From Collinsella sp. (GTDB lineage Bacteria; Actinomycetota; Coriobacteriia; Coriobacteriales; Coriobacteriaceae): a stretch of 32,694 nucleotides of DNA. The position numbers and the translations under genes were made by a program. The notes beneath the pieces are model-generated. The model worked only from the letters and a program-made list of their open reading frames with translations, was not told where the DNA came from and ran no database searches. This document shows, piece by piece, positions 23,737 to 31,493 of the stretch. The stretch spans positions 1-32,694 of the forward strand of contig JAGZUC010000023.1 of NCBI GenBank assembly GCA_018380195.1. Reading direction: 5' to 3'. Each line of letters opens with the position of its first letter. The first letter of the stretch is position 1.

Positions 23737-23771
23737 GAATGTGACAAAGGGACTGTCCCTTTGTCACATTC
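23737..23771 (-). repeat. Perfect 17-bp intra-operon hairpin
   Basis: Arms 23737-23753 and 23755-23771 are perfectly inverted (arm starts GAATGTGACAAAGGGAC) around one base. It fills the 56-bp gap between the transketolase C-subunit and the kinase gene, next to the kinase ribosome-binding site. It could act as a partial terminator or an RNA-protecting stem; the sequence type also resembles dispersed intergenic repeats. Confidence 0.8.
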
Positions 23772-23774
23772 CAA

Positions 23775-24716
23775 TTACTCTGCGGGAAGGAAGTCGGCGA
23801 CCGTCTTGGCAATACCTTCGCCGGTGAGGCCATAGTGCGCGAAGACCTCGGGCGAGGTGCCGGTGATGACCGGCGCGTCGGGCAGGCTCAGGCACTTGAC
23901 CGGACGCGGGCAATGCTCGCCCACGACCTGCGCGACCATGGAACCCAGGCCGCCGAAGGGGCTGTGCTCCTCGACGGTCACGACGGCACGCGTGGCACCG
24001 GCGGCCTCGATCACGGCCTCGGCATCGAGCGGCTTGACGCAGTACATGTCGAGCACCGTTGCCGAGATGCCCTGCTCGGCCAACAGGTCGGCAGCGTCCA
24101 CGGCGTGGCGGACCATCTCGCCGGTGGCGACAATCGTCACATCGGTGCCACGACGCACCCAGGTGGCGCGGTCCATCTGGAACGGGCACTCGTCCTCGGT
24201 ATACACGTCCTCGACCGGGTTGCGGCCCACGCGGATATAGGCCGGCTTGTTGTCGGCAACCAGGGCGCGCACGAGCTCGGCGGTCTGAAAACGATCGCTC
24301 GGCAGATACACGCGCATGTTCGGGATAGCGCTCATGGCGGCGATATCCTGCGCGGAGTGATGGCTCATGCCCAGAGCGCCGTAGGACACGCCGCCCGAGA
24401 TGCCGATGAGCTTGACGTTGGTGTTGGAGTACGAAACGTCGACCTTGCACTGCTCATACGAACGCGTGGTCACAAAGGACGCCGGCGAGGCGGCCCAGGC
24501 CTTCTTGCCGCACGAAGCCATGCCGGCGGCGATGCTCACCAGGTCCTGCTCGGCAATGCCGACCTCAACGGACTGCTGGGGATACTGATCGAAGAACGGC
24601 GTGAGCGACGCGGAGCCGCGGGAGTCGGAGCACAGGACGACGATGTCTTTATCGGTCTCGGCGGCCTCGAGCAGCGTGTCGCAGATAACCTTGCGGTTGG
24701 CGATCTTGTTAGCCAT
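23775..24716 (-). CDS. Split transketolase, C-terminal subunit
   Basis: 313 aa. It covers the pyrimidine-binding and C-terminal domains of transketolase. The catalytic glutamate that activates thiamine diphosphate lies in VEVGIAEQDLVS, followed by GMSHHSAQDIA and the C-terminal TGTSPEVFAHYGLTGEGI. ATG 24716 follows AAGGAGG by 6 nt, and its first codons overlap the last codons of the N-subunit gene by 8 nt, so equal amounts are expected. Two-subunit transketolases often serve special sugar pathways, for example apulose-4-phosphate cleavage; the general pentose pathway usually uses a full-length enzyme. The context here (isomerase before, kinase after) favours a dedicated catabolic role. Confidence 0.92.
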   Translation of the reverse strand: MANKIANRKVICDTLLEAAETDKDIVVLCSDSRGSASLTPFFDQYPQQSVEVGIAEQDLVSIAAGMASCGKKAWAASPASFVTTRSYEQCKVDVSYSNTNVKLIGISGGVSYGALGMSHHSAQDIAAMSAIPNMRVYLPSDRFQTAELVRALVADNKPAYIRVGRNPVEDVYTEDECPFQMDRATWVRRGTDVTIVATGEMVRHAVDAADLLAEQGISATVLDMYCVKPLDAEAVIEAAGATRAVVTVEEHSPFGGLGSMVAQVVGEHCPRPVKCLSLPDAPVITGTSPEVFAHYGLTGEGIAKTVADFLPAE

Positions 24717-25545
24717 TGATGGCCTCCTTATGGGCAGCGAAATCGGCGATGATCTGGGCATATTCCTCGTCGTTGGGCAGGTGGTGATGCCAGCCGGCCT
24801 TGTCCTCCATGACGGGCGAGCCGTAGCCCTTCACCGTGTTGAGGATGATGACCGTGGGCTTACCCTTGGTCTCGGCCGCGAGCGTCAGCGCGGCGTCGAT
24901 GGCCTGGACGCCGTTGCCCGGAATGGACAGCACGTTCCAACCGAAGGCGGCCCAGCGCTCCTCCTGCGAGTCCTGCTTCATGACGTCCTCGGTGCTGCCG
25001 CTGATCTGCAGGCGGTTGCGGTCCACGAGCGCGCACAGGTTATCGAGCTGGTAGTTGCCGCCGCTCATGGCGCCCTCCCAGACCGAGCCCTCGGCAAGCT
25101 CGCCGTCGCCCATGATGGTGTAGACGCGGTAGTCGCGACCGTCCATCTTGCCGGCGAGCGCCATGCCCACCGCCACGGGCAGACCGTGGCCGAGCGAACC
25201 GGAGTTCATCTCGATGCCCTTGAGCTTGTTGTTGGGGTGTCCGATGTAGGGACTGCCGAACTTGGAGAAGCGGGCCTTGACGTCGTCGAGGTCCAGATAG
25301 CCCTCGTGGCACAGCACCGCGTAGTAGGCCTCCATGGCGTGGCCCTTGGAGAGCACGAAGCGATCGCGGTTGGGATCGTCGACGGTCTCGGGCGAAATGT
25401 TCAGATGGTTGGCGTAGAGGGTCATGAGGGCGTCGATCACCGACATGTCGCCGCCGATGTGGCCGCCGGCGCCGGCCATGATGATGTCGACGCAATCGCG
25501 GCGGAGGTCCCAGCGCAGGGACTCAAGCTCTTCGATAGTTGCCAT
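24709..25545 (-). CDS. Split transketolase, N-terminal (TPP-binding) subunit
   Basis: 278 aa. It holds the diphosphate-binding domain: H29 in GGHIGGDMS, H69 in SKGHAMEAYY, GHP at about 102-104, GSLGHGLPVAVG, and the thiamine-diphosphate motif starting GDGELAEG (146) and ending near N177. ATG 25545 is preceded by GAGGAGAG. Only 2 nt separate it from the isomerase stop, and it overlaps the C-subunit by 8 nt, so the three genes are tightly coupled. Together with the C-subunit it should transfer a two-carbon ketol unit, cleaving a phosphorylated ketose; the exact donor is unknown. Confidence 0.92.
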   Translation of the reverse strand: MATIEELESLRWDLRRDCVDIIMAGAGGHIGGDMSVIDALMTLYANHLNISPETVDDPNRDRFVLSKGHAMEAYYAVLCHEGYLDLDDVKARFSKFGSPYIGHPNNKLKGIEMNSGSLGHGLPVAVGMALAGKMDGRDYRVYTIMGDGELAEGSVWEGAMSGGNYQLDNLCALVDRNRLQISGSTEDVMKQDSQEERWAAFGWNVLSIPGNGVQAIDAALTLAAETKGKPTVIILNTVKGYGSPVMEDKAGWHHHLPNDEEYAQIIADFAAHKEAING

Positions 25546-25547
25546 TT

Positions 25548-26948
25548 CTACTCTCCTCGCAGGTAGGCTTTGACGTCTTCTTCGATGGGGTCGTACAGGT
25601 CGGGCTGGATGCCGATGTACTTGCATGCCTCGTAGAGCACCGGCACCACGTTGGCGTGGATGGCCACGCAGTGGTGGATGTAGGGGCCCTCGACGATCTT
25701 TGCCTCGAGGCGCTTGAGGTTCTCGACCTCGACCCACAGGTAGGTGCCCATACCGGCCGGGCCGTCGATGCCGCGGGCATTGCCCAGCAGCAGCGAGTAC
25801 TCGCCGTTGTCGCCGTCAAAGCGGGCAAGGGTGAGGTCGCCGTGCTTGGCCTCGGCCGTCAGCGCGCCGGGGTGATCGAAGGCCAGCGGATAGGTGAGCT
25901 TGGGCTTGACGGCCGCGCAGCTGCAGGGCCAAGGGCCGCAGTGCTGCAACAGCTCGCCGTTCTCGTTGTCGGGATGGCGGACGGTCCAGTCGGCGAACAT
26001 GCCGCGGTGACGGCCAAGATCGGCGGCCTCGACCATGAGCGCGGTGATGGCGCCGTGGATGTCGGTCTCGCAGACGACGGGGATACCCATCTCGTTGAGG
26101 ATGGCGTTGGCGGCGCAGGGCATAATGCCCAGCTCGTCCTGCAGGGCGTTCCAGCACTGGATGGCGCCGGCGTTGCAGCCGTACTTCTCGACCAGACGCT
26201 TCATGGCGATGGCGAGTCCTGCGACCGCGGGGACCTTGTCCTCGGGGATGCAGATCTCAAAGCTGTCGGCGAGGCGGGCGAGCATGGCGGCCATGGCCTG
26301 CTCGTCGGCCTGGGCGTCGCGCACGGCCTGAACAAGCTCGGTCATGGGGATGGGCGAAAGCTGGATGTTGAACTTCTCGAGCAGCTCGCCCTCGTTGCAC
26401 ATGGTCGACCAGAAGTCGAACGGGCGGGTGGCCATCTGCAGGATGCGGGTGTGCTTGAAGGTCTTAACGACATTGCACACGGCCAGGAAGTCCCAGACGC
26501 CGCGCTCGAACTCGGGATCAGTCAGGCGGCAGTTGGTCATGTAGGTGAAGGGGACCTGGAAGCGGCGCAGGACCTTGCCGGTGGCGAACAGGCCGCACTG
26601 GCTGTCGCGCAGGCGGGTGCCGTCGGGCTCGGGGCGCTCGTCGCGCGGGCCCCACAGCAGCACGGGCAGACCGAGCTCGCGGGCAAGGCGGGCGCAGACG
26701 TACTCGGTACCAAAGTTGGCGTGGCACAGCATGATGCCGTCGACGCCCTCGGCACGGAACTTCTTGACGATAGGCTCGATATGGCTGTCATCGAACAGCA
26801 GGCCCTCGTTGTTGATGTCGTCGATATCAACGATGTCGACGCCGATCTCGCGCAGACGGTCAGCCGTCAGACCACGATACTTGATCGCGTCCGGCGCGCT
26901 AAAGATGCTGCGGCGCGTAGGCACAAAACCGAGCTTGATCTTATCCAT
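25548..26948 (-). CDS. L-fucose/L-arabinose isomerase family protein
   Basis: 466 aa. It resembles the FucI/AraA-like family, which interconverts aldoses and ketoses with a divalent metal ion. CETDIHGA (293-300) and HHCVAIHA near residue 424 are candidate metal-binding motifs. The N-terminal half forms the usual Rossmann-like domain (GIMLCHANFGTEY, LLWGPRDERP). It is shorter than FucI (about 590 aa), as are many uncharacterised members. ATG 26948 follows GGGGAGGA by 5 nt. It is the first gene of an operon with split transketolase and FGGY kinase, and GTTTAC operator motifs lie just upstream. It most likely makes the ketose that the kinase phosphorylates; the aldose is not determinable. Confidence 0.85.
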   Translation of the reverse strand: MDKIKLGFVPTRRSIFSAPDAIKYRGLTADRLREIGVDIVDIDDINNEGLLFDDSHIEPIVKKFRAEGVDGIMLCHANFGTEYVCARLARELGLPVLLWGPRDERPEPDGTRLRDSQCGLFATGKVLRRFQVPFTYMTNCRLTDPEFERGVWDFLAVCNVVKTFKHTRILQMATRPFDFWSTMCNEGELLEKFNIQLSPIPMTELVQAVRDAQADEQAMAAMLARLADSFEICIPEDKVPAVAGLAIAMKRLVEKYGCNAGAIQCWNALQDELGIMPCAANAILNEMGIPVVCETDIHGAITALMVEAADLGRHRGMFADWTVRHPDNENGELLQHCGPWPCSCAAVKPKLTYPLAFDHPGALTAEAKHGDLTLARFDGDNGEYSLLLGNARGIDGPAGMGTYLWVEVENLKRLEAKIVEGPYIHHCVAIHANVVPVLYEACKYIGIQPDLYDPIEEDVKAYLRGE

Positions 26949-26974
26949 GTACGTCCTCCCCTAGTCACATGTTC

Positions 26975-27011
26975 AGTAAACAGACGCATGTTTCGTTTTG
27001 TTCTGTTTACT
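26975..27011. promoter_or_regulatory. LacI-type operator candidate before the isomerase operon
   Basis: AGTAAACAG (26975-26983) and CTGTTTACT (27003-27011) are perfect inverted 9-nt arms. Further half-sites follow: GTTTTAC near 27018, GTTTAA near 27030, GTAAACGG near 27055, and TAAACGG and GTAAACA between 27077 and 27092. The 259-bp spacer to the LacI gene otherwise contains only the LacI terminator. Confidence 0.65.
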
Positions 27012-27114
27012 AAATGTTTTACTCTTTTGTTTAAAAGTTTAGCGCGAAAGTCTCGTAAACGGTAGAGAAATCAGCCTAAACGGTATGTAAACAATCTGAA
27101 CATACAGGGGGAAC

Positions 27115-27144
27115 AAAAAAGAGGGCCCCAAAGGACCCTCTCTT
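27115..27144 (-). terminator. Rho-independent terminator of the LacI gene
   Basis: On the minus strand AGAGGGTCC pairs with GGGCCCTCT across a TTTG loop and is followed by six U residues (27115-27120). It separates the LacI gene from the isomerase operon, so the regulator is probably monocistronic. Confidence 0.8.
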
Positions 27145-27207
27145 AGTAGCGTTAGATATGGCTGCCTTAGCGAGCTTTGCCGCCCTGCGCCCCGGCGTTT
27201 TCTTCGC

Positions 27208-28218
27208 CTAGATCTCGCGCACGCTCTGGCGCTCGACAAAATAGGTCGACACGGCCGTCTTGCAGGTATAGCTCTTGGGATTGCGGATATTGCCCACCAG
27301 GCGGCGCACCGCGATCTCGCCCACCTCGTGCTTGGGAACGTGCACCGTGGTGAGCGGCGGATTGGAGAAGGCGCCCAAAGACAGATCGTCAAAGCCGATG
27401 ATTGAGACATCCTCGGGGACACGTATGCCGTGCTCGTTCAGCGCGCGCATGGCGCCTACGGCGAGCACGTCGTTTTCGGCAAAGAAAGCCGTCGGCAGGT
27501 CGTCGCGCGAGACGCTGTCGAGCCATGCGCCCATGTCGCGATAAGCACCTTCGAGCGTGGTGCCCAGTGTGACGCGCCATGTCGGGTTGGCCTCAAGGTC
27601 CGCATCCTCAAGCGCTTGGCGATAGCCGCGCTCGCGATCCTTAAAGTTGCGGATGCGAAGGTCGCCTGCCAGATAGCCGATTTGCTTGTGACCCTTCTCG
27701 ATAAGGTAGTCCACGGCGCGCAGCACCGAGTCGGTGTTGGCAATGACTACGGCATCGAAGTACTGACGATCGCTCCAGCCATCGAGCACGATCAAGTGGG
27801 CGGCAGCGTTGGCGAACAAGGCATAGTCTTCCTCACCCAGCTCGGTACCCATCAGCACGATAGCGGCGGATGGATCGGCGATCAGGCCCTCGACCTGCGG
27901 ACGCACGGCGTCCAAGTCGCTAAAGTCGAGCGAGACAAAGCTCGTGCTCATACCGTGACGACGCGCCTGGCGCTCCACGCCCTCAATAACCGCGGGATGA
28001 AAGGTGCTCTCGTCCAAAATGGCGCCCGTCTTGCGCGCGAGCACAAACTGAATGCTCTCGAGCTGCGTCGACTGCTGATAGCCAAGCGATTGCGCGCACT
28101 CCAGGATGACCTTGGCGGTCTCCTCACTCACGCTGCGCTTGCGGTTGAGCGCGTTGGACACGGTCGCAGGCGAAAAACCGGTGATGCGGCTGATCTCGCG
28201 AACACTTGCTTTGGCCAT
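27208..28218 (-). CDS. LacI-family transcriptional regulator
   Basis: 336 aa. The N-terminal helix-turn-helix VREISRITGFSPATVSNALN is followed by the hinge region (about 45-60) and a periplasmic-binding-protein-like sensor domain (about 60-336), including VLRAVDYLIEKGHKQIGYLAG and the C-terminal IIGFDDLSLGAFSNPPLTTV. ATG 28218 follows AGGGGG by 5 nt; an upstream ATG lacks a site. GTTTAC-type inverted repeats lie just upstream of its own gene, before the adjacent isomerase operon, and before the distant PTS/esterase pair, so it probably represses all of them. The inducer is unknown and may be a pathway sugar or its phosphate. Confidence 0.93.
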   Translation of the reverse strand: MAKASVREISRITGFSPATVSNALNRKRSVSEETAKVILECAQSLGYQQSTQLESIQFVLARKTGAILDESTFHPAVIEGVERQARRHGMSTSFVSLDFSDLDAVRPQVEGLIADPSAAIVLMGTELGEEDYALFANAAAHLIVLDGWSDRQYFDAVVIANTDSVLRAVDYLIEKGHKQIGYLAGDLRIRNFKDRERGYRQALEDADLEANPTWRVTLGTTLEGAYRDMGAWLDSVSRDDLPTAFFAENDVLAVGAMRALNEHGIRVPEDVSIIGFDDLSLGAFSNPPLTTVHVPKHEVGEIAVRRLVGNIRNPKSYTCKTAVSTYFVERQSVREI

Positions 28219-28301
28219 CGTTCCCCCTAGCATCGGTCGCGGCCGAGCATCGTGGCTTGACCGCCCCGTGGCTCGGCAACTAAACGACCGCAAATTCAAT
28301 C

Positions 28302-28323
28302 TAAACAGAATAGTAAATGTTTA
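28302..28323. promoter_or_regulatory. LacI autoregulatory operator candidate
   Basis: TAAACA (28302-28307) and TGTTTA (28318-28323) are inverted arms with a 10-nt spacer, 84-105 bp upstream of the LacI start. Another CTAAAC lies at about 28280. Confidence 0.5.
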
Positions 28324-28400
28324 TTAGCTAGTTTAGCCTGTTGTCAAGCGAAGCGGCACAACTATTCCCCCAACGGGCGCATTTGTCCATCTTAACGTTA

Positions 28401-29819
28401 TTACGCAAGGTCTTCGCCATTGCTTGCTATTACGCGTCGGTACCATTCGAAGCTTTTCTTTTTACGTCTCTCAAACGAGCCCGCACCGCTATCGTCTCGA
28501 TCGACATAGATAAACCCGTAGCGCTTACGCATCTGTCCTGTGGCGACCGAAACCAAATCGATCGGGCCCCAACAGGTATATCCCATGAGTTCCACCCCGT
28601 CGAGCTCGACGGTCTCCCTCATCGCCTCGATGTGAGCCCGCAGGTATTCAACTCGATAGTCGTCTTCTATTTCACCCGAATCTTCCGGCACATCAGGAGC
28701 ACCCAAACCGTTTTCGACGATGAACAGCGGCTTTTGATAGCGATCCCAGATTTCATTCATGGTGACGCGCAGCCCTTTGGGGTCGATAAACCTCCCCCAA
28801 GGCTCCTGTTTTAGATACGGATTAGGCGCCGAGCGAAGAAGGTTCGAATCGAACTGACCTTCCGCATGCGCTTTTGCGACGCGCGTCGAGTAATACGAAA
28901 ACGAGACGAAATCGACCAGGTTTGCAGCCAGTACTTCGCGGTCATCATCCCGATAGGGCACCTCAAAACCATGGCGGGCGTATTCCTTGAGAACATAGCT
29001 CGGGTACGCACCGCGCACCTGGACGTCGGTAAACATGTAATGGCTGCGATTCTCAGCCTGCGCAGCCAGCACATCGTCCGGATCACATGTAGCCGGATAG
29101 AAGACACCTGCGTTGAGCATGCAACCGATCTTCGCCCCGGGGCACAGTTCATGACACGCCCCGACCGCACGGGCACTCGCAACCAATACATGGTGCACGG
29201 CCGTGTGAACCGTTGCATAGCGATTCTCCCCTTGCTCGAAGATGATCCCCGCCGCCATAAAGCACGCCTGCGTCATGATGTTGATCTCGTTAAAGGTCAG
29301 CCAATAATTGACCAATCCCCGATAGCGCTCGAACACGGTACGCGAATATCGATCGAACAGGTCGACCAACCTGCGATCGCGCCATCCGCCATACGCATCG
29401 ACGAGATGCATGGGGACATCATAGTGGTTGAGCGTCACCAAAGGCTCAATGCCATGCGCGCGGCACGTCCTAAAAACATCCTCGTAAAAGGCAAGGCCTT
29501 CTTCATTGGGCTCGGCTTCGTCTCCTTTGGGAAAAATGCGGCTCCAGGCGATCGATAAGCGCAGGCATTTAAAACCCATCTGGGCAAACAGTTCAATATC
29601 CTGCTTGTACCTATGGTAAAAATCAATGCCTTTGCGAGCGGGATAGAAGCTGTCGGGTGCCAACGCACGCGGATCAAGGTCTCCCCGCATGACGTCCATG
29701 CGCTGATCGCCAAACGGCAGCATGTCGGAATTGGCTAAACCGCGACCGCCTTCGTTCCATCCTCCCTCGCACTGGTTTGCAGCCAGAGCCCCGCCCCATA
29801 AAAAATCTTCTCTAAACAT
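28401..29819 (-). CDS. GH1 6-phospho-beta-glucosidase, second paralogue
   Basis: 472 aa. The GH1 signatures are complete: TFNEIN (acid/base Glu), IVENGLG (nucleophile Glu) and LVSVATGQMRKRYGFIYVD, the phosphate-binding Lys/Tyr region typical of 6-phospho-beta-glucosidases. ATG 29819 (MFREDF) matches the family N-terminus and follows AAAGGA at about 11 nt; the open frame extends further upstream without a better start. It is the third gene of the licT-PTS-GH1 operon, so it should hydrolyse the sugar phosphate delivered by that PTS. It ends with the same ten residues as the GH1 at 15854-17284, showing close paralogy. Confidence 0.93.
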   Translation of the reverse strand: MFREDFLWGGALAANQCEGGWNEGGRGLANSDMLPFGDQRMDVMRGDLDPRALAPDSFYPARKGIDFYHRYKQDIELFAQMGFKCLRLSIAWSRIFPKGDEAEPNEEGLAFYEDVFRTCRAHGIEPLVTLNHYDVPMHLVDAYGGWRDRRLVDLFDRYSRTVFERYRGLVNYWLTFNEINIMTQACFMAAGIIFEQGENRYATVHTAVHHVLVASARAVGACHELCPGAKIGCMLNAGVFYPATCDPDDVLAAQAENRSHYMFTDVQVRGAYPSYVLKEYARHGFEVPYRDDDREVLAANLVDFVSFSYYSTRVAKAHAEGQFDSNLLRSAPNPYLKQEPWGRFIDPKGLRVTMNEIWDRYQKPLFIVENGLGAPDVPEDSGEIEDDYRVEYLRAHIEAMRETVELDGVELMGYTCWGPIDLVSVATGQMRKRYGFIYVDRDDSGAGSFERRKKKSFEWYRRVIASNGEDLA

Positions 29820-29902
29820 TATGGTGTCGTCCTTTCTATCAAATTCCCGGCCCACGCTGTCGAACGCAACGGACTCGGCAAGTGCCGCGCAACAGCACAG
29901 TA

Positions 29903-29937
29903 CCGTTGCGCGGCCAAGGGGTCGGACCGCGCAACGG
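29903..29937 (-). other. Intercistronic hairpin between PTS and GH1 genes
   Basis: CCGTTGCGCGG (29903-29913) and CCGCGCAACGG (29927-29937) are perfect 11-nt arms. A further inverted-sense GCCGCGCAAC copy lies at 29884-29893, allowing an alternative pairing. No U-run follows. It probably affects mRNA stability or partial termination between permease and glucosidase. Confidence 0.65.
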
Positions 29938-29965
29938 CTGGGGAGCATATTTGTGCAGTAGCCTC

Positions 29966-31414
29966 TTATGCCTCGACGGATTCAACAGCCTCAGAATCGC
30001 CGCTCTTGGACTTCAACGGCATCTTCTCCTGTCCTTCAAATCCAAAAACCATCGCCAACGCAAACGTCACGGCACCGCCAGCAAGACACCCGATGGTGCC
30101 GGGGATGATATCCTGAGCAAACATGAGCACGTTCATCCATGGGAAACCAACGCCAGTGAAGATATAGACGTTGGCATGAAGAAGGCTTACCAGCAGACCA
30201 CCGACAGCACCACCAATCATGTTCCAGGCAAGAGCTTTCTTGTCGCGAAACAGGATGCCGTAGATGATGGGCTCACTCACGCGACCGAAGGCATAGGTGA
30301 TGAACAAGTTCCAGCCCGTGGCTCGATTCTCCTTGTCCTTAGCGCGCAGGCCATAGGCGAGCGCGATGGCAAGCGTGGTGTAGGCTACAACCGCGGCGCC
30401 GGGGTATAAGATGGCGTCGTAACCGTTCTGGAGCGCGGCGGGCAATATGGCGGTATAGATCGGCACGTGCATGCCGGTGGCGATGATCAGATTCCAGAAT
30501 GCGCCGATAACCGCGGTCGCAGCGGGACCGGCAACAGAGGCGAGCCAAATGATGAAATCGGCCACAAGGCCCATGACAAATTGGACGGCAGGGCCGCAGA
30601 GGCACAGCGCGACCGGCAACATCACGAGCACCGTACCCACGGGTACGATCAGAACGCGCAACATATCAGGCGAGATCTTCTTAAAGAAGCGCTCAACATA
30701 GGACTGGGCCCAGGTGATCAAGATGACCGGAAGAACAGCCTGGGTGTAGTTGACGAGCTGCATGGGGATGCCGAAGACGCTGAAAGGCTTTCCGTCCTCA
30801 ACAATAGCGAGCATGTCGGGGTAAATCATCACAACGGCGATGAGCAGTGCCAGCACAGGGCTCGTTTTGAACTTCTTAGCCGAACTGTAGGCAGCAAATA
30901 CCGGGAAGTAATAGTACGCCGCATCGCCCACCAGGGAAAGGATCCGATACAGGTCGCTCGTTTCGGACATAAAACCGGCGCCTTCGGGCCCAAACAGAAT
31001 GACGAGCATCTTGAAGATACCGGCGACACAAAAGATCGGAAGGATCGGGGTGATAGCGCCGCTCACGGCATCGAGCAGCTGATTGAAGAGGTGCTTGGGT
31101 GCCAAGCGCTCCTTCCAGCTAAGCTGAGGGCCATCGAGTTCCTCGTCAATCGATACCGTGACCTCGAATCCGCCCTGCTTACAAACCTCGTCGTAGACCT
31201 TGTCGACCGTGGGCCCGATCACCAGCTGCACCTGCCCTCCGGCGTGCACGACGCTGATGATAGACGAGATGTCCTCAAGCTTCTCATCATTCGAGAGGCT
31301 TTCATCCTTGAGGCTGAAGCGCAGGCGCGTCATGCAATGCGTAACCGAAGCCACGTTTTCCGCCCCGCCCACAGTGGAGAGAATCTGTTCTGCCACCTTT
31401 TTGTAATTTGCCAT
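29966..31414 (-). CDS. PTS beta-glucoside-type EIIBC permease
   Basis: 482 aa. The EIIB domain (about 1-90) has phosphocysteine C27 in THCMTRLR. The EIIC membrane domain (about 105-460) has the beta-glucoside-class stretch SPVLALLIAVVMIYPD. The usual GITEP substrate-loop motif reads GRVSEP here. The protein ends in a short charged tail without an EIIA domain, so EIIA must come from elsewhere. Of two adjacent ATGs, 31414 (MANYKK) has AAGGAG at 6 nt. It lies between licT and a GH1 gene; licT-family antitermination fits a beta-glucoside. A RAT-like site overlaps the end of licT just before it. Confidence 0.92.
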   Translation of the reverse strand: MANYKKVAEQILSTVGGAENVASVTHCMTRLRFSLKDESLSNDEKLEDISSIISVVHAGGQVQLVIGPTVDKVYDEVCKQGGFEVTVSIDEELDGPQLSWKERLAPKHLFNQLLDAVSGAITPILPIFCVAGIFKMLVILFGPEGAGFMSETSDLYRILSLVGDAAYYYFPVFAAYSSAKKFKTSPVLALLIAVVMIYPDMLAIVEDGKPFSVFGIPMQLVNYTQAVLPVILITWAQSYVERFFKKISPDMLRVLIVPVGTVLVMLPVALCLCGPAVQFVMGLVADFIIWLASVAGPAATAVIGAFWNLIIATGMHVPIYTAILPAALQNGYDAILYPGAAVVAYTTLAIALAYGLRAKDKENRATGWNLFITYAFGRVSEPIIYGILFRDKKALAWNMIGGAVGGLLVSLLHANVYIFTGVGFPWMNVLMFAQDIIPGTIGCLAGGAVTFALAMVFGFEGQEKMPLKSKSGDSEAVESVEA

Positions 31415-31422
31415 CATTGGCT

Positions 31423-31462
31423 CCTTTGCACAATCTTGGCTTACTGTTCGAATCGGCAAAGG
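31423..31462 (-). promoter_or_regulatory. Possible ribosome-binding-site-sequestering stem before the PTS gene
   Basis: On the minus strand CCTTTGC (rc of 31456-31462) can pair with GCAAAGG (rc of 31423-31429), the latter containing the AAAGG of the PTS Shine-Dalgarno. The stem is 7 bp with a 26-nt loop, and its 5' arm shares two bases with the RAT-like site at 31461-31493. The function is hypothetical. Confidence 0.35.
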
Positions 31463-31493
31463 TCATGCCCCGAATGGCTACGGGTTACAATCC
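31461..31493 (-). promoter_or_regulatory. RAT-like antiterminator-binding site overlapping the licT stop
   Basis: On the minus strand the RNA starts GGATTGTAAC, has a CCG/CGG apical stem with an 8-nt loop, and ends GGCATGACC, like the sites before licT. The first nine bases hold the last two licT codons (Gly, Leu) and the TAA stop. No U-rich terminator follows it. Confidence 0.6.

Noticed and set aside
22261..23835. Plus-strand open frame of 524 codons opposite the FGGY kinase
   Set aside because: Shadow frame; the minus strand encodes a full-length kinase with all motifs.
25539..27065. Plus-strand open frame of 508 codons opposite the isomerase
   Set aside because: Antisense of a gene with family motifs and a good ribosome-binding site; low-complexity Val/Gly/Leu composition.
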